Assembly: GCA_900766185.1 (NCBI GenBank)
Contig: CAAFUL010000085.1
Span: 1-64,000 of the forward strand
DNA length: 64,000 bases
Direction: 5' to 3'
DNA from: an uncultured Johnsonella sp.
GTDB lineage: Bacteria > Bacillota > Clostridia > Lachnospirales > Lachnospiraceae
Part shown: piece after piece, positions 37,478 through 45,264 of the stretch
Layout: each line of letters opens with the position of its first letter
How positions within the stretch are numbered: the first letter of the stretch is position 1
Made by a program: the position numbers and the translations under genes
Notes under the pieces: model-generated
Database searches by the model: none
Seen by the model: only the letters and a program-made list of their open reading frames with translations
What the model was told of the DNA's origin: nothing

Positions 37478-38428
37478 ATGATAAATAAAAAGGTATTTGC
37501 AGTCATAATGTATGTATTGGCTTGTTGTACGGTGCTAAGTGCCTGCACTTTTGCAACAAAGGAAGAAACCGAGCAAAGCAGCGAAAAGAAGGCTAAGAAA
37601 AAGTCAAAAAAGAGTAAGGACAAAGCCGAGAAAAATAAAGTAAGTACAGAAGAAGATACAAAAAGTGAAGAAAAAGCCAAGAATCTTGCCGGTACGAATA
37701 AGTCAGGTGATAGTAAAGAACTTAAGGATAAGCTTGTAGAGGAGTTGGATGATTTTCTTGCTTCAGATTGTACAATGATAGTAATCAGTAATGAGGCGAC
37801 TAACTATAAAATTGTTGAAGTTAGGGTTGAAACCGAAGGAGATGTAATATATTCTTCATTAAGCCAACTTGGTAGTGAAAATAATAGAACTAATGTTATA
37901 ACAGATGGAAAAATCGGATATATAAAATATGCAGATAGCGAAGGGTGGTACAGAATTAGAGAAGAGGATGCCGGATTATTGGATGGAGGTCCTTTGATAG
38001 ATGGCAATTATATACATTATATAAGTCTTTTCTATGCAGCCTTGGATGCCGGCTTGGATCCTACATATTCGTCAAGTTACGGTGCCTATTATATGGAAAT
38101 CGATAAGGAGACGGCAGAAAAACTTAACTTACAAGCAATAAGATCTAAATTAAGCAATAGCGATAAATTGGCTGAGTTTGATATGTATTTAAGTGAATAC
38201 GAAGCTTACTTAAAAACTTATGATGAACAAAATGGCATTAAATTAAAGACTTATTTATTGTTTATGAAAGATGATGAAATAGCGGTCACAGAGACCTTAA
38301 ATAGTGGATCTAATGACACCTTGGAAATTTCCATTGCAACGAGGGCGAAAGCTGAAGAGAATGAAAAGACTAAGGAAGAGCAGATTGAAATTTTTAATGC
38401 AATAAAAAGTTCAGATACATCTAATTAG
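37478..38428 (+). CDS. Lysine-rich-linker lipoprotein, paralog 4 of 5
   Basis: This is a 316-residue protein. The ATG at 37478 is preferred over 37463 because GAAGGGAG lies between them and the resulting signal peptide aligns with its neighbours (LSAC, Cys23). The linker KEETEQSSEKKAKKKSKKSK is shared most closely with paralog 5. The domain has VITDGKIGYIKY, YIHYISLFYAALDAGLDP and NLQAIRSKLSNSDKL. Function unknown. Confidence 0.85.
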   Translation: MINKKVFAVIMYVLACCTVLSACTFATKEETEQSSEKKAKKKSKKSKDKAEKNKVSTEEDTKSEEKAKNLAGTNKSGDSKELKDKLVEELDDFLASDCTMIVISNEATNYKIVEVRVETEGDVIYSSLSQLGSENNRTNVITDGKIGYIKYADSEGWYRIREEDAGLLDGGPLIDGNYIHYISLFYAALDAGLDPTYSSSYGAYYMEIDKETAEKLNLQAIRSKLSNSDKLAEFDMYLSEYEAYLKTYDEQNGIKLKTYLLFMKDDEIAVTETLNSGSNDTLEISIATRAKAEENEKTKEEQIEIFNAIKSSDTSN

Positions 38429-38495
38429 TAAATTATAAAAGGGGATTAAAAAATTAACAAAACAGATATTTTATAAGATAAGGAGAAAATCACCC

Positions 38496-39461
38496 ATGAT
38501 AAGGAAAAAGTTATTTGCAGTTTTAATGTATGTGTTGGCTTGTTGCACAGTGCTAAGTGCCTGTACCTCGACAACAAAGGAAGAAACCGAGCAAAGCAGC
38601 GAAAAGAAGGCTAAGAAGAAGTCGAAAAAGAGTAAGGACAAAGCCGATAAAAAGTCTAAAGAAGATACTGAAAAAGAAAGTGAAGAAAGTAAGGAGAACT
38701 TGTCAAACAAACTTAAAAAGGATGAAGATTTTGAAGGAAATATTGACGATACTAAAAGAGAAGAATTAAAAGCCCAAACTGTGGAAACTTTAGATACTAT
38801 GCTTGCTTCTGAAGCACTTACAATAATGTGGGAAGGTATAGGTAACGGTATTGACGGTAAAATGACACTGGGAAGATATGTGGACGGAGATAGGAGAATA
38901 TATTTTTTGTCTGCCAATGAACATGACCCTTCCAAGCTCTTTTATACAATGACAGATACCAATAGAGCCTATGTAAGTTATGATACAAAAAATTGGGGGC
39001 CGGCTGAAGAAAAGGAAAGATTAAGCGGTCCTCCTATGTTGGCGTCTTCATGTCCAAGTTACCTTAGTTTGATTTACTCCGCTTTAGAGGAGGGATTTGA
39101 TATTAAATATTTACCTGAAACCAATATGTACGAATTTGAGAGTAATGCGGAAAAAATAAAAGATGTTGATATACACTCAATAAGTTCAAAAATTAATACT
39201 AAATCCCAATATGATGAGTTTGCAGACGAGTTCGTATTAAATGATATAAATATAAAATCCTATGCTCTCGGGATTGCTAAAAAGGTATATAGGTTTACTT
39301 ATGAAAACGGAACCTTTCTAATTATGGAAGAATTATATGATAAGGATGATAATAAATTTGAAACTTCAATACTTATAGTCATGCAAAGTAGCGATCCGAA
39401 TGCTAAAAATGTTGCCGTAGAGATGTTTGATGCCATAGATGGTAATTTTAACGGTCAATAA
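38496..39461 (+). CDS. Lysine-rich-linker lipoprotein, paralog 5 of 5
   Basis: The 321-residue protein has LSAC (Cys23) and the KEETEQSSEKKAKKKSKKSKDKAD linker start. Its globular domain is the least like the others apart from paralog 1: MTDTNRAYVSYD, CPSYLSLIYSALEEGFD, and DIHSISSKINTKSQYDEF. The stop is immediately followed by dispersed element copy B, whose target duplication includes the end of the gene. Function unknown. Confidence 0.85.
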   Translation: MIRKKLFAVLMYVLACCTVLSACTSTTKEETEQSSEKKAKKKSKKSKDKADKKSKEDTEKESEESKENLSNKLKKDEDFEGNIDDTKREELKAQTVETLDTMLASEALTIMWEGIGNGIDGKMTLGRYVDGDRRIYFLSANEHDPSKLFYTMTDTNRAYVSYDTKNWGPAEEKERLSGPPMLASSCPSYLSLIYSALEEGFDIKYLPETNMYEFESNAEKIKDVDIHSISSKINTKSQYDEFADEFVLNDINIKSYALGIAKKVYRFTYENGTFLIMEELYDKDDNKFETSILIVMQSSDPNAKNVAVEMFDAIDGNFNGQ

Positions 39462-39464
39462 TCA

Positions 39465-39646
39465 GTTACAGTTTTGCTAGCCCGGATATATCTGTATAAT
39501 ATGCTAAATGAAAGCTTGCTTTCAGCTACATATTATACAGATATATCTAACAGGCTACTGCCAATATTCATATTAGTCTGATTTATAAATAAGATTAAAT
39601 ATTTTCAGATTGATTTGACGAAGATGAATGCTACCTGAACTGTAAC
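39465..39646 (+). repeat. MITE-like three-way-junction element, copy B
   Basis: Terminal repeats GTTACAGTTTTGCTAG and CTACCTGAACTGTAAC bracket 182 bp. Arm 1 has a perfect 19-bp stem beginning GATATATCTGTATAATATG, with the GAAAGCTTGCTTTC apex. Arm 2 retains ATTCAT with GATGAAT ends. Flanks AATAATCA and AATAATTA match at 7 of 8 bases, as a target-site duplication. It inserted 3 bases after the stop of lipoprotein paralog 5. Confidence 0.88.
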
Positions 39647-39676
39647 AATAATTAGGCAAATTGGATATTTTACTGA

Positions 39677-39705
39677 TTGATAAATTAGGCTATATGGTAT
39701 ATAAC
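39677..39705 (+). promoter_or_regulatory. Candidate promoter of pheST
   Basis: TTGATA (39677-39682) and TATAAC (39700-39705) are 17 bp apart and lie 53 bp before the pheS start. No T-box element is present between promoter and gene. Confidence 0.5.
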
Positions 39706-39757
39706 ATAATAGTTTAATAGTTTTATGCAGCTACAAAAGAAGTTAGGAGAGGTTTTA

Positions 39758-40777
39758 ATGAAGGAAAAACTGGAAGAGTTAAGACAAAGAGCCTTGGAAA
39801 AGATCAAGTCCATAGAAGAGCTTGATGCATTGAATGAAATTAGGATAGCTTATCTTGGTAAAAAAGGCGAGCTTACACAGATGCTAAAGGCGATGAAGGA
39901 TGTATCTGATGAGGAAAGACCTAAGATAGGTCAGATGGTCAACCAAACAAGGGAAATTATAGAGGAAAACTTAAATCAGATAAAAGACAAATTAAATAAA
40001 AGAATAAGGGATGAGAAAATAGCCTCTGAGACCATAGATGTAACCTTGCCGGCAAAGACAGTATCTTTAGGGCATTTGCATCCCAATACCATAGCTCTTG
40101 CGGAAATAGAAAAAATATTTATTGCCATGGGTTATGAAGTGGTAGAAGGTCCGGAGATAGAGTATGATGAATACAACTTTACCAAACTTAACATTCCGGC
40201 AAACCATCCGGCTAAGGACGAGCAGGATACTTTTTATATAAATAAGGACATAGTGCTCAGAACCCAGACCTCTCCCGTACAGGCAAGAGTTATGGAAACA
40301 GGCAAGGTTCCTATAAGAATGATTTCACCGGGAAGAGTATTCCGTTCAGATGAAGTGGATGCAACACATTCACCGAGTTTCCATCAGGTAGAGGGTTTGG
40401 TTATAGATAAGAATATAACATTTTCAGATTTAAAGGGAACGCTTGCAGAGTTTGCAAAAAGGCTTTTTGGAGAAGATACCAAGGTCAAATTCAGACCACA
40501 TCATTTTCCGTTTACAGAACCAAGTGCAGAAATGGATGTAAGCTGTTTTAAGTGTAAAGGAAAAGGTTGCAGGATGTGCAAGAGCAGCGGTTGGATAGAG
40601 ATACTGGGCTGCGGTATGGTACATCCTCATGTTTTTGATATGTGTGGCGTGGACAAGTCAGTATATCAAGGTTTTGCTTTTGGAGTGGGACTTGAAAGAA
40701 TAGCACTTCTTAAGTATGAGATAGACGATATGAGATTATTATACGAAAATGATATACGCTTCTTAAAACAGTTTTAG
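39758..40777 (+). CDS. pheS: Phenylalanyl-tRNA synthetase alpha subunit
   Basis: This encodes 339 residues from ATG 39758, placed by AGGAGAGG just upstream (an open frame from 39725 has no such site). It has an N-terminal coiled coil (about 1-85) that binds tRNA-Phe, then the class II catalytic core with motif 2 (FRSDEVDATHSPSFHQVEG) and motif 3 (GFAFGVGLERIALLKY). A Cys-rich insert (CFKCKGKGCRMCKSSGW) is as seen in many bacterial PheS. It forms an alpha2-beta2 enzyme with PheT. Confidence 0.96.
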   Translation: MKEKLEELRQRALEKIKSIEELDALNEIRIAYLGKKGELTQMLKAMKDVSDEERPKIGQMVNQTREIIEENLNQIKDKLNKRIRDEKIASETIDVTLPAKTVSLGHLHPNTIALAEIEKIFIAMGYEVVEGPEIEYDEYNFTKLNIPANHPAKDEQDTFYINKDIVLRTQTSPVQARVMETGKVPIRMISPGRVFRSDEVDATHSPSFHQVEGLVIDKNITFSDLKGTLAEFAKRLFGEDTKVKFRPHHFPFTEPSAEMDVSCFKCKGKGCRMCKSSGWIEILGCGMVHPHVFDMCGVDKSVYQGFAFGVGLERIALLKYEIDDMRLLYENDIRFLKQF

Positions 40778-40812
40778 AAATTAATGTATAGGAACTGAAA
40801 GGGATTTTGATT

Positions 40813-43227
40813 ATGAATACAACACTTTCTTGGATCAAAGAATATGTACCGGACTTAAATGTAGGGGATCAGGAATTTGCCGATGCCATGACTTTATCAG
40901 GTACTAAGGTGGAATTTTATAAAAGATTGGATACAAATTTAGAAAAAATAGTAGTAGCACAGATACTGTCAATAGAAAAGCATCCGGATGCGGATAAATT
41001 AATAGTATGCAAATGTGATACGGGAACAGAAACTTTGCAAATAGTAACCGGAGCAAGCAATGTAGCCGTAGGAGATAAGGTACCATTGGTACTTGACGGC
41101 GGCAAGGTAGCCGTAGCGCATGATCTTAGCAGACCCGAAGGCGGTGTCAAGATAAAAAGCGGCAAGCTTAGAGGGGTTGAGTCTTTCGGTATGATGTGTT
41201 CCATAGAAGAACTGGGACTTGATAAGAATTTTTATCCCGATGCTCCTGAGCATGGTATATATATATTGCCGGCTGATGCAAAGCTTGGAGAGTCGGTTAC
41301 AGATCTTTTGGGGCTTAATGATACGGTATTTGAGTACGAGATAACCTCCAACAGAGTGGACTGCTACAGTGTACTCGGTATAGCCAGAGAGGCGGCGGCT
41401 ACATTTGCAAAGAAATTCAATCCTCCTGTACTTGAAGAAATAAAGGGTGAGGATGATATAAATAAATATCTTCAAGTGGAGATAAAAAGTCCGCTTTGTA
41501 AAAGATACATAGCCAAGATGATAAAAAATATAAGGTTAAAACCCTCCCCTGCGTGGCTTAGACAAAGACTTATATCAAGCGGAGTAAGACCTATTAATAA
41601 TATAGTGGATATCACCAACTATGTTATGCTTGAGTATGGTCAGCCCATGCACGCTTTTGACTATGAAAAGATAGCAAAGGCTAAGATAGTGGTTGATACC
41701 GCTAAAGACTCGGAAGAGTTTACCACCCTTGACGGACAGATAAGAAAGCTTGACGAAAGCATACTTATGATCAATGACGGCGAAAAGGCGGTTGCAATCG
41801 CAGGAATTATGGGTGGAGAAAATTCTAAAGTTTCAGATGATATCTCTACTATGGTATTTGAGGCGGCTTGCTTTGACGGAACCAATGTAAGACTTTCATC
41901 TAAGAAGCTTGGACTTAGAACCGACTCTTCCGCAAAATTTGAAAAGGACTTAAGCCCTCAAACTGCACTTTTAGCCATTGAAAGAGCCTGCAATTTGGTA
42001 AAGGAGCTTGATGCCGGAGATATAGTGGATGGTATTATAGATGTCTATCCGGTAAAACAGGAGAAAGTAAGAATAGACTTTGAGTTTGAGAGAATTAATA
42101 AGCTGCTTGGAACAGATATCTCAAGGGAAGATATGCTTGAGTACCTGAGCAGAATAGAAATAAAGTATGATGAGGGCAGCAATAAGCTTATCATTCCTGA
42201 TTTTAGAACCGACCTTCATTATATGGCGGATATAGCGGAAGAGGTTGCGAGATTTTACGGATATGATAAGATTCCTACTACCTTACCTGTAGGAGAATCT
42301 ACTGTAGGAGGAATATCTTATAAACTTAAGGTTGAAGAAACTTTCAGATATGTAGCCAGATTTTTAGGATATTCAGAGGCTATGAGCTATTCTTTTGAAA
42401 GCCCTAAAGTGTATGATAAGTTATGTATACCGAAAGATTCCAAGGAAAGGCTTGCAATAGAGATAAGCAATCCTTTAGGCGAGGACTACTCTATCATGAG
42501 AACAAGCCCTCTTAACGGTTTACTTACTTCTTTATCAACCAATATCAACAGAAGAAATAAGAATGTAAAACTGTATGAACTTGCCAATATTTATTTGCCT
42601 AAGGAGCTTCCGTTAAAGGAGCTGCCGGATGAGAGAATGCAATTTAGCTTAGGTTTTTACGGGGAGGGTGATTTCTTTTCAATGAAGGCTGTGGTGGAGG
42701 AAATGCTTACTACAGCAGGTTTATTTGACAGAATAAACTATGATCCAAACTGCGACAGACCTTATCTGCATCCGGGAAGAAAAGCGGAGATTATATACAA
42801 GGATGTAAGTTTAGGCTACATAGGAGAGGTACATCCTGAGGTTTTGGAAAATTATGACATCAAGGCAAGAGCCTATGTGGCAGTGTTGGATATGCCAAGC
42901 ATAAATCCGTTCACTTCCTTCGATGTGAAGTATGAAGGTATAGCAAAATATCCGGCAATAAGCAGGGATATAAGCATGGTAGTACCTAAGAATATACCTG
43001 TTGCCGAAATAGAAAAGATAATAGAGAAAAATTCAGGAAAGTTACTTGAGTCCTATGAACTTTTTGATATCTATGAGGGTGAGCAGATAGAGGCAGGATA
43101 CAAGTCAGTTGCTTATAATGTAGTATTCAGAGACAAGACAAGAACTTTGGAAGACAAAGAAGTTGTTGCCATAATGGAAGATATAATTAAGGCTTTAGAA
43201 AGCATTAATATAAAATTGAGAATGTAA
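40813..43227 (+). CDS. pheT: Phenylalanyl-tRNA synthetase beta subunit
   Basis: This encodes 804 residues from ATG 40813 (GAAAGGGA upstream; a TTG two codons earlier is less likely). Domains run in order: an N-terminal EMAP-type tRNA-binding domain (about 40-150), the B3/B4 editing domain (about 210-390), B5 (about 400-475), a catalytic-like core, and a C-terminal ferredoxin-fold anticodon-binding domain (YPAISRDISMVVPKN onward). Length is typical. It is co-transcribed with pheS. Confidence 0.96.
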   Translation: MNTTLSWIKEYVPDLNVGDQEFADAMTLSGTKVEFYKRLDTNLEKIVVAQILSIEKHPDADKLIVCKCDTGTETLQIVTGASNVAVGDKVPLVLDGGKVAVAHDLSRPEGGVKIKSGKLRGVESFGMMCSIEELGLDKNFYPDAPEHGIYILPADAKLGESVTDLLGLNDTVFEYEITSNRVDCYSVLGIAREAAATFAKKFNPPVLEEIKGEDDINKYLQVEIKSPLCKRYIAKMIKNIRLKPSPAWLRQRLISSGVRPINNIVDITNYVMLEYGQPMHAFDYEKIAKAKIVVDTAKDSEEFTTLDGQIRKLDESILMINDGEKAVAIAGIMGGENSKVSDDISTMVFEAACFDGTNVRLSSKKLGLRTDSSAKFEKDLSPQTALLAIERACNLVKELDAGDIVDGIIDVYPVKQEKVRIDFEFERINKLLGTDISREDMLEYLSRIEIKYDEGSNKLIIPDFRTDLHYMADIAEEVARFYGYDKIPTTLPVGESTVGGISYKLKVEETFRYVARFLGYSEAMSYSFESPKVYDKLCIPKDSKERLAIEISNPLGEDYSIMRTSPLNGLLTSLSTNINRRNKNVKLYELANIYLPKELPLKELPDERMQFSLGFYGEGDFFSMKAVVEEMLTTAGLFDRINYDPNCDRPYLHPGRKAEIIYKDVSLGYIGEVHPEVLENYDIKARAYVAVLDMPSINPFTSFDVKYEGIAKYPAISRDISMVVPKNIPVAEIEKIIEKNSGKLLESYELFDIYEGEQIEAGYKSVAYNVVFRDKTRTLEDKEVVAIMEDIIKALESINIKLRM

Positions 43228-43246
43228 ATATTTTAGGGGGGACATT

Positions 43247-43432
43247 ATGGATTCAACAGTACTTATTACCGTAGTTTCAGGAGTTGTAATGGCTTTGCAG
43301 ATATTGTATATATGGCTGGGGCGCAAATTCGGCTGGACCATATATATAAAACCGGTGTGGCTGCTTATTTGGTTTATCTTATTTGTAGGCGGTATATACT
43401 CACTCGTAACAGGTAATAGAATCATCGGTTAG
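43247..43432 (+). CDS. Small two-span membrane protein
   Basis: The 61-residue protein starts 19 bp after pheT with a strong AGGGGGG site. It has two hydrophobic stretches (about 5-24 and 36-55) separated by a short basic and aromatic loop (LGRKFGWTIYIKP). I do not recognise the family. Good ribosome site, operon position and a terminator right after it support a real gene. Confidence 0.65.
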   Translation: MDSTVLITVVSGVVMALQILYIWLGRKFGWTIYIKPVWLLIWFILFVGGIYSLVTGNRIIG

Positions 43433-43439
43433 TTGTTTT

Positions 43440-43490
43440 AAAAGATGTATGGGTATTTTTGATAAAAGATATTCCATACATCTTTTATTT
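43440..43490 (+). terminator. Rho-independent terminator after pheST
   Basis: AAAAGATGTATGG pairs with CCATACATCTTTT (13 bp, perfect), followed by ATTTT. It ends the pheS-pheT-small protein transcript. Confidence 0.85.
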
Positions 43491-43519
43491 TAAATAACAA
43501 GCAGATGTATAGCAAAAGC

Positions 43520-43548
43520 TTTACAATGAAATACAAGTATGATAGAAT
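43520..43548 (+). promoter_or_regulatory. Promoter of the toxin-antitoxin operon
   Basis: TTTACA (43520-43525) and TAGAAT (43543-43548) are 17 bp apart, 23 bp before the antitoxin start. Such operons are usually autorepressed by the antitoxin-toxin complex; a clear palindromic operator was not identified. Confidence 0.6.
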
Positions 43549-43571
43549 AAGAATAAAAAGGAGATAAATTT

Positions 43572-43826
43572 ATGGCACAGATTAGTTTACGAGTTGATGA
43601 TGAAGTAAAAAAGAATGCAGAAAAGACATTTGATGCTATTGGATTAAATATGTCTACAGCAATTAATATTTTCCTAAAAGCTGTTGTAAGAGAAAATCGT
43701 ATTCCCTTTGAACTGTCAGCAGATCCTTTCTATTCCGGAACAAATATAGAAAGATTAAGGGAGTCTATTAGGAAAGTTGAAACAGGAGAAAAAACTTTAA
43801 CAGAGCATGAATTGATTGAGGGGTAG
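43572..43826 (+). CDS. RelB/DinJ-family antitoxin
   Basis: The 84-residue protein has an N-terminal ribbon-helix-helix DNA-binding region (AQISLRVDDEVKKNAEKTFDAIGLNMSTAINIFLKAV) and a C-terminal helix that would wrap the toxin (IERLRESIRKVETGEKTL). It belongs to the RelB/DinJ family rather than the YefM family that usually accompanies YoeB. The toxin start is 5 bp after its stop, so they are coupled. Confidence 0.9.
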   Translation: MAQISLRVDDEVKKNAEKTFDAIGLNMSTAINIFLKAVVRENRIPFELSADPFYSGTNIERLRESIRKVETGEKTLTEHELIEG

Positions 43827-43830
43827 ATTT

Positions 43831-44094
43831 ATGCGAAAAGTTTGGAGTGAGGAAGCATGGGAAGATTATTTATATTGGCAAACTCAAGACAAGAAGACGC
43901 TAAAGCGGATAAATCAATTAATCAAAGACATTGAAAGAAACGGTTATAACAGCATTGGAAAACTGGAGCCGCTTAAAGCCGACTTATCAGGATATTGGAG
44001 TGTTAGAATCGATTATCAAAATAGACTTGTTTTTAGAATTAGGGATGATTGTTTGGAGATTTGGCAATGTCGTTCTCATTATAAAAGTATATAG
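43831..44094 (+). CDS. yoeB: YoeB-family mRNA interferase toxin
   Basis: This is 87 residues from ATG 43831 (GAGGGG upstream; an earlier ATG at 43816 lies inside the antitoxin gene). With this start the catalytic residues fall exactly at the E. coli YoeB numbers: Glu46 in GKLEPLK, Arg65 in QNRLVF, His83 and Tyr84 in RSHY. It cleaves mRNA in the ribosomal A site and is neutralised by the upstream antitoxin. All key residues are intact, so it is probably active. Confidence 0.93.
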   Translation: MRKVWSEEAWEDYLYWQTQDKKTLKRINQLIKDIERNGYNSIGKLEPLKADLSGYWSVRIDYQNRLVFRIRDDCLEIWQCRSHYKSI

Positions 44095-44140
44095 GTCAAC
44101 TGTATGAAGTGTAAAATAATAGTTTGCAACAAATAAAAAC

Positions 44141-44169
44141 TTGTATATTTTATACATAAGTATTATAAT
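44141..44169 (+). promoter_or_regulatory. Promoter of the FMN riboswitch-ribU unit
   Basis: TTGTAT (44141-44146) and TATAAT (44164-44169) with a 17-bp spacer lie immediately before the riboswitch. Confidence 0.7.
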
Positions 44170-44176
44170 TAAGGTA

Positions 44177-44292
44177 CAGTTCTTCGGGGCGGGGTGCAAG
44201 TCCCCACCGGCAGTTAAAGTCTGCGAGCTGCTGTAGGCAGTTGATTTGGTGTAATTCCAAAACCGACGGTATAGTCCGGATGGGAGGAGGAT
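44177..44292 (+). ncRNA. FMN riboswitch (RFN element)
   Basis: The conserved RFN blocks are present in order: TTCTTCGGGGCGGGGTG, CAAGTCCCCACCGGC, GTCTGCGAGC, TTGATTTGGTGTAATTCC, AACCGACGGT and ATAGTCCGGATGGGAGGA. The next gene is the riboflavin transporter ribU, the expected target. The platform is unclear: a TATGTC/GACATA hairpin after a T-run could act as part of a terminator, or a later pairing could mask the GGAG ribosome site. Confidence 0.95.
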
Positions 44293-44383
44293 TATTTTTT
44301 TATGTCATAAATCTTAGACATAAAATATTCTACAATCTTTTAATATTTTTCCGTAGGCTGAATAAATTCTAAGGAGCCATAAT

Positions 44384-45103
44384 ATGTCTGATTTTGTAAA
44401 ATTGGTTATGGAAAATGTAATATTTGTTGTTCAGTTTTTATTCATCGTATTTGCTATTTTTTTACTGGCTTATATAGTAGAAAAAAGAGTCTTGCTTTCG
44501 TCAGGTATCAAAGAAAGAATATTAAATACCAAGTCTATAGTATTCATAGGTCTTTTCTCGGCATTAAGCACGGTACTTATGCTTTTTGAGATTCCTTTAT
44601 TTTTCGCACCTTCTTTTTATAAGATAGATTTATCGGAAATTCCCGTACTTATTATAACCTTTACTTTGGGACCTACAGCCGGAGTTTTGACCGAATTTTG
44701 TAAAATACTTCTTAAACTTGTATTCCGTTCTTCAAGTACGGCTTTTGTAGGTGAGCTTGCGAATTTTACTGTAGGTTGCAGCCTTATACTGCCGGCAAGC
44801 TTTTTCTATCTATTTAATAAGGGCAAGAAAAATGCATTGATTGCCTGTGCTATAGGAACTTTGTGTATGACAGCCTTCGGTTCTGCATTTAATGCAATAT
44901 ATTTATTGCCAAAGTATGCGCAAATGTTCGGACTTCCGATACAGGAATTTGTAAATATGGGAAAAGCAATAAATCCGGCAATAAATTCCGTTTCAACCTT
45001 TGTGCTTTTCTCTGTGGTACCGTTTAACTTATTAAAGGGAGTGGTGGTTTCAGTAGTTACACTGCTTCTTTATAAAAGACTCCGTTTTATATTTAAGTCC
45101 TAG
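44384..45103 (+). CDS. ribU: Riboflavin ECF transporter S component RibU
   Basis: The 239-residue membrane protein has RibU core helices (FIGLFSALSTVLMLFEIPL, IDLSEIPVLIITFTLGP, ELANFTVGC, the AIYLLPKYAQMFG loop and NLLKGVVVSVVTLLLYKRL). It binds riboflavin and works with a shared ECF energising module. It has an additional N-terminal membrane helix of about 35 residues before the usual start. Control by FMN through the upstream riboswitch fits this role. Confidence 0.92.
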   Translation: MSDFVKLVMENVIFVVQFLFIVFAIFLLAYIVEKRVLLSSGIKERILNTKSIVFIGLFSALSTVLMLFEIPLFFAPSFYKIDLSEIPVLIITFTLGPTAGVLTEFCKILLKLVFRSSSTAFVGELANFTVGCSLILPASFFYLFNKGKKNALIACAIGTLCMTAFGSAFNAIYLLPKYAQMFGLPIQEFVNMGKAINPAINSVSTFVLFSVVPFNLLKGVVVSVVTLLLYKRLRFIFKS

Positions 45104-45264
45104 CAGACACGGATTGACCGACATAGTTTTTAAAAATCAATCTTAGGCTTATAAGATTTTAGTAATTAATGATATATTATATTTTGGTAATTATATGATA
45201 GACTATAATAAGATGTGGTTTAGGAATGTAGATTATTAAAATATAACAGAAAGAAGGATAAGTT

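Noticed and set aside
34336..39461. Antisense frames of serine/leucine-rich proteins opposite the lipoproteins
   Set aside because: They mirror the lysine-rich linkers (AAA/AAG read as TTT/CTT) and lack ribosome sites.
39462..39757. T-box riboswitch expected before pheST
   Set aside because: No antiterminator core or specifier-like stem is present; the only structure is the dispersed element copy B.
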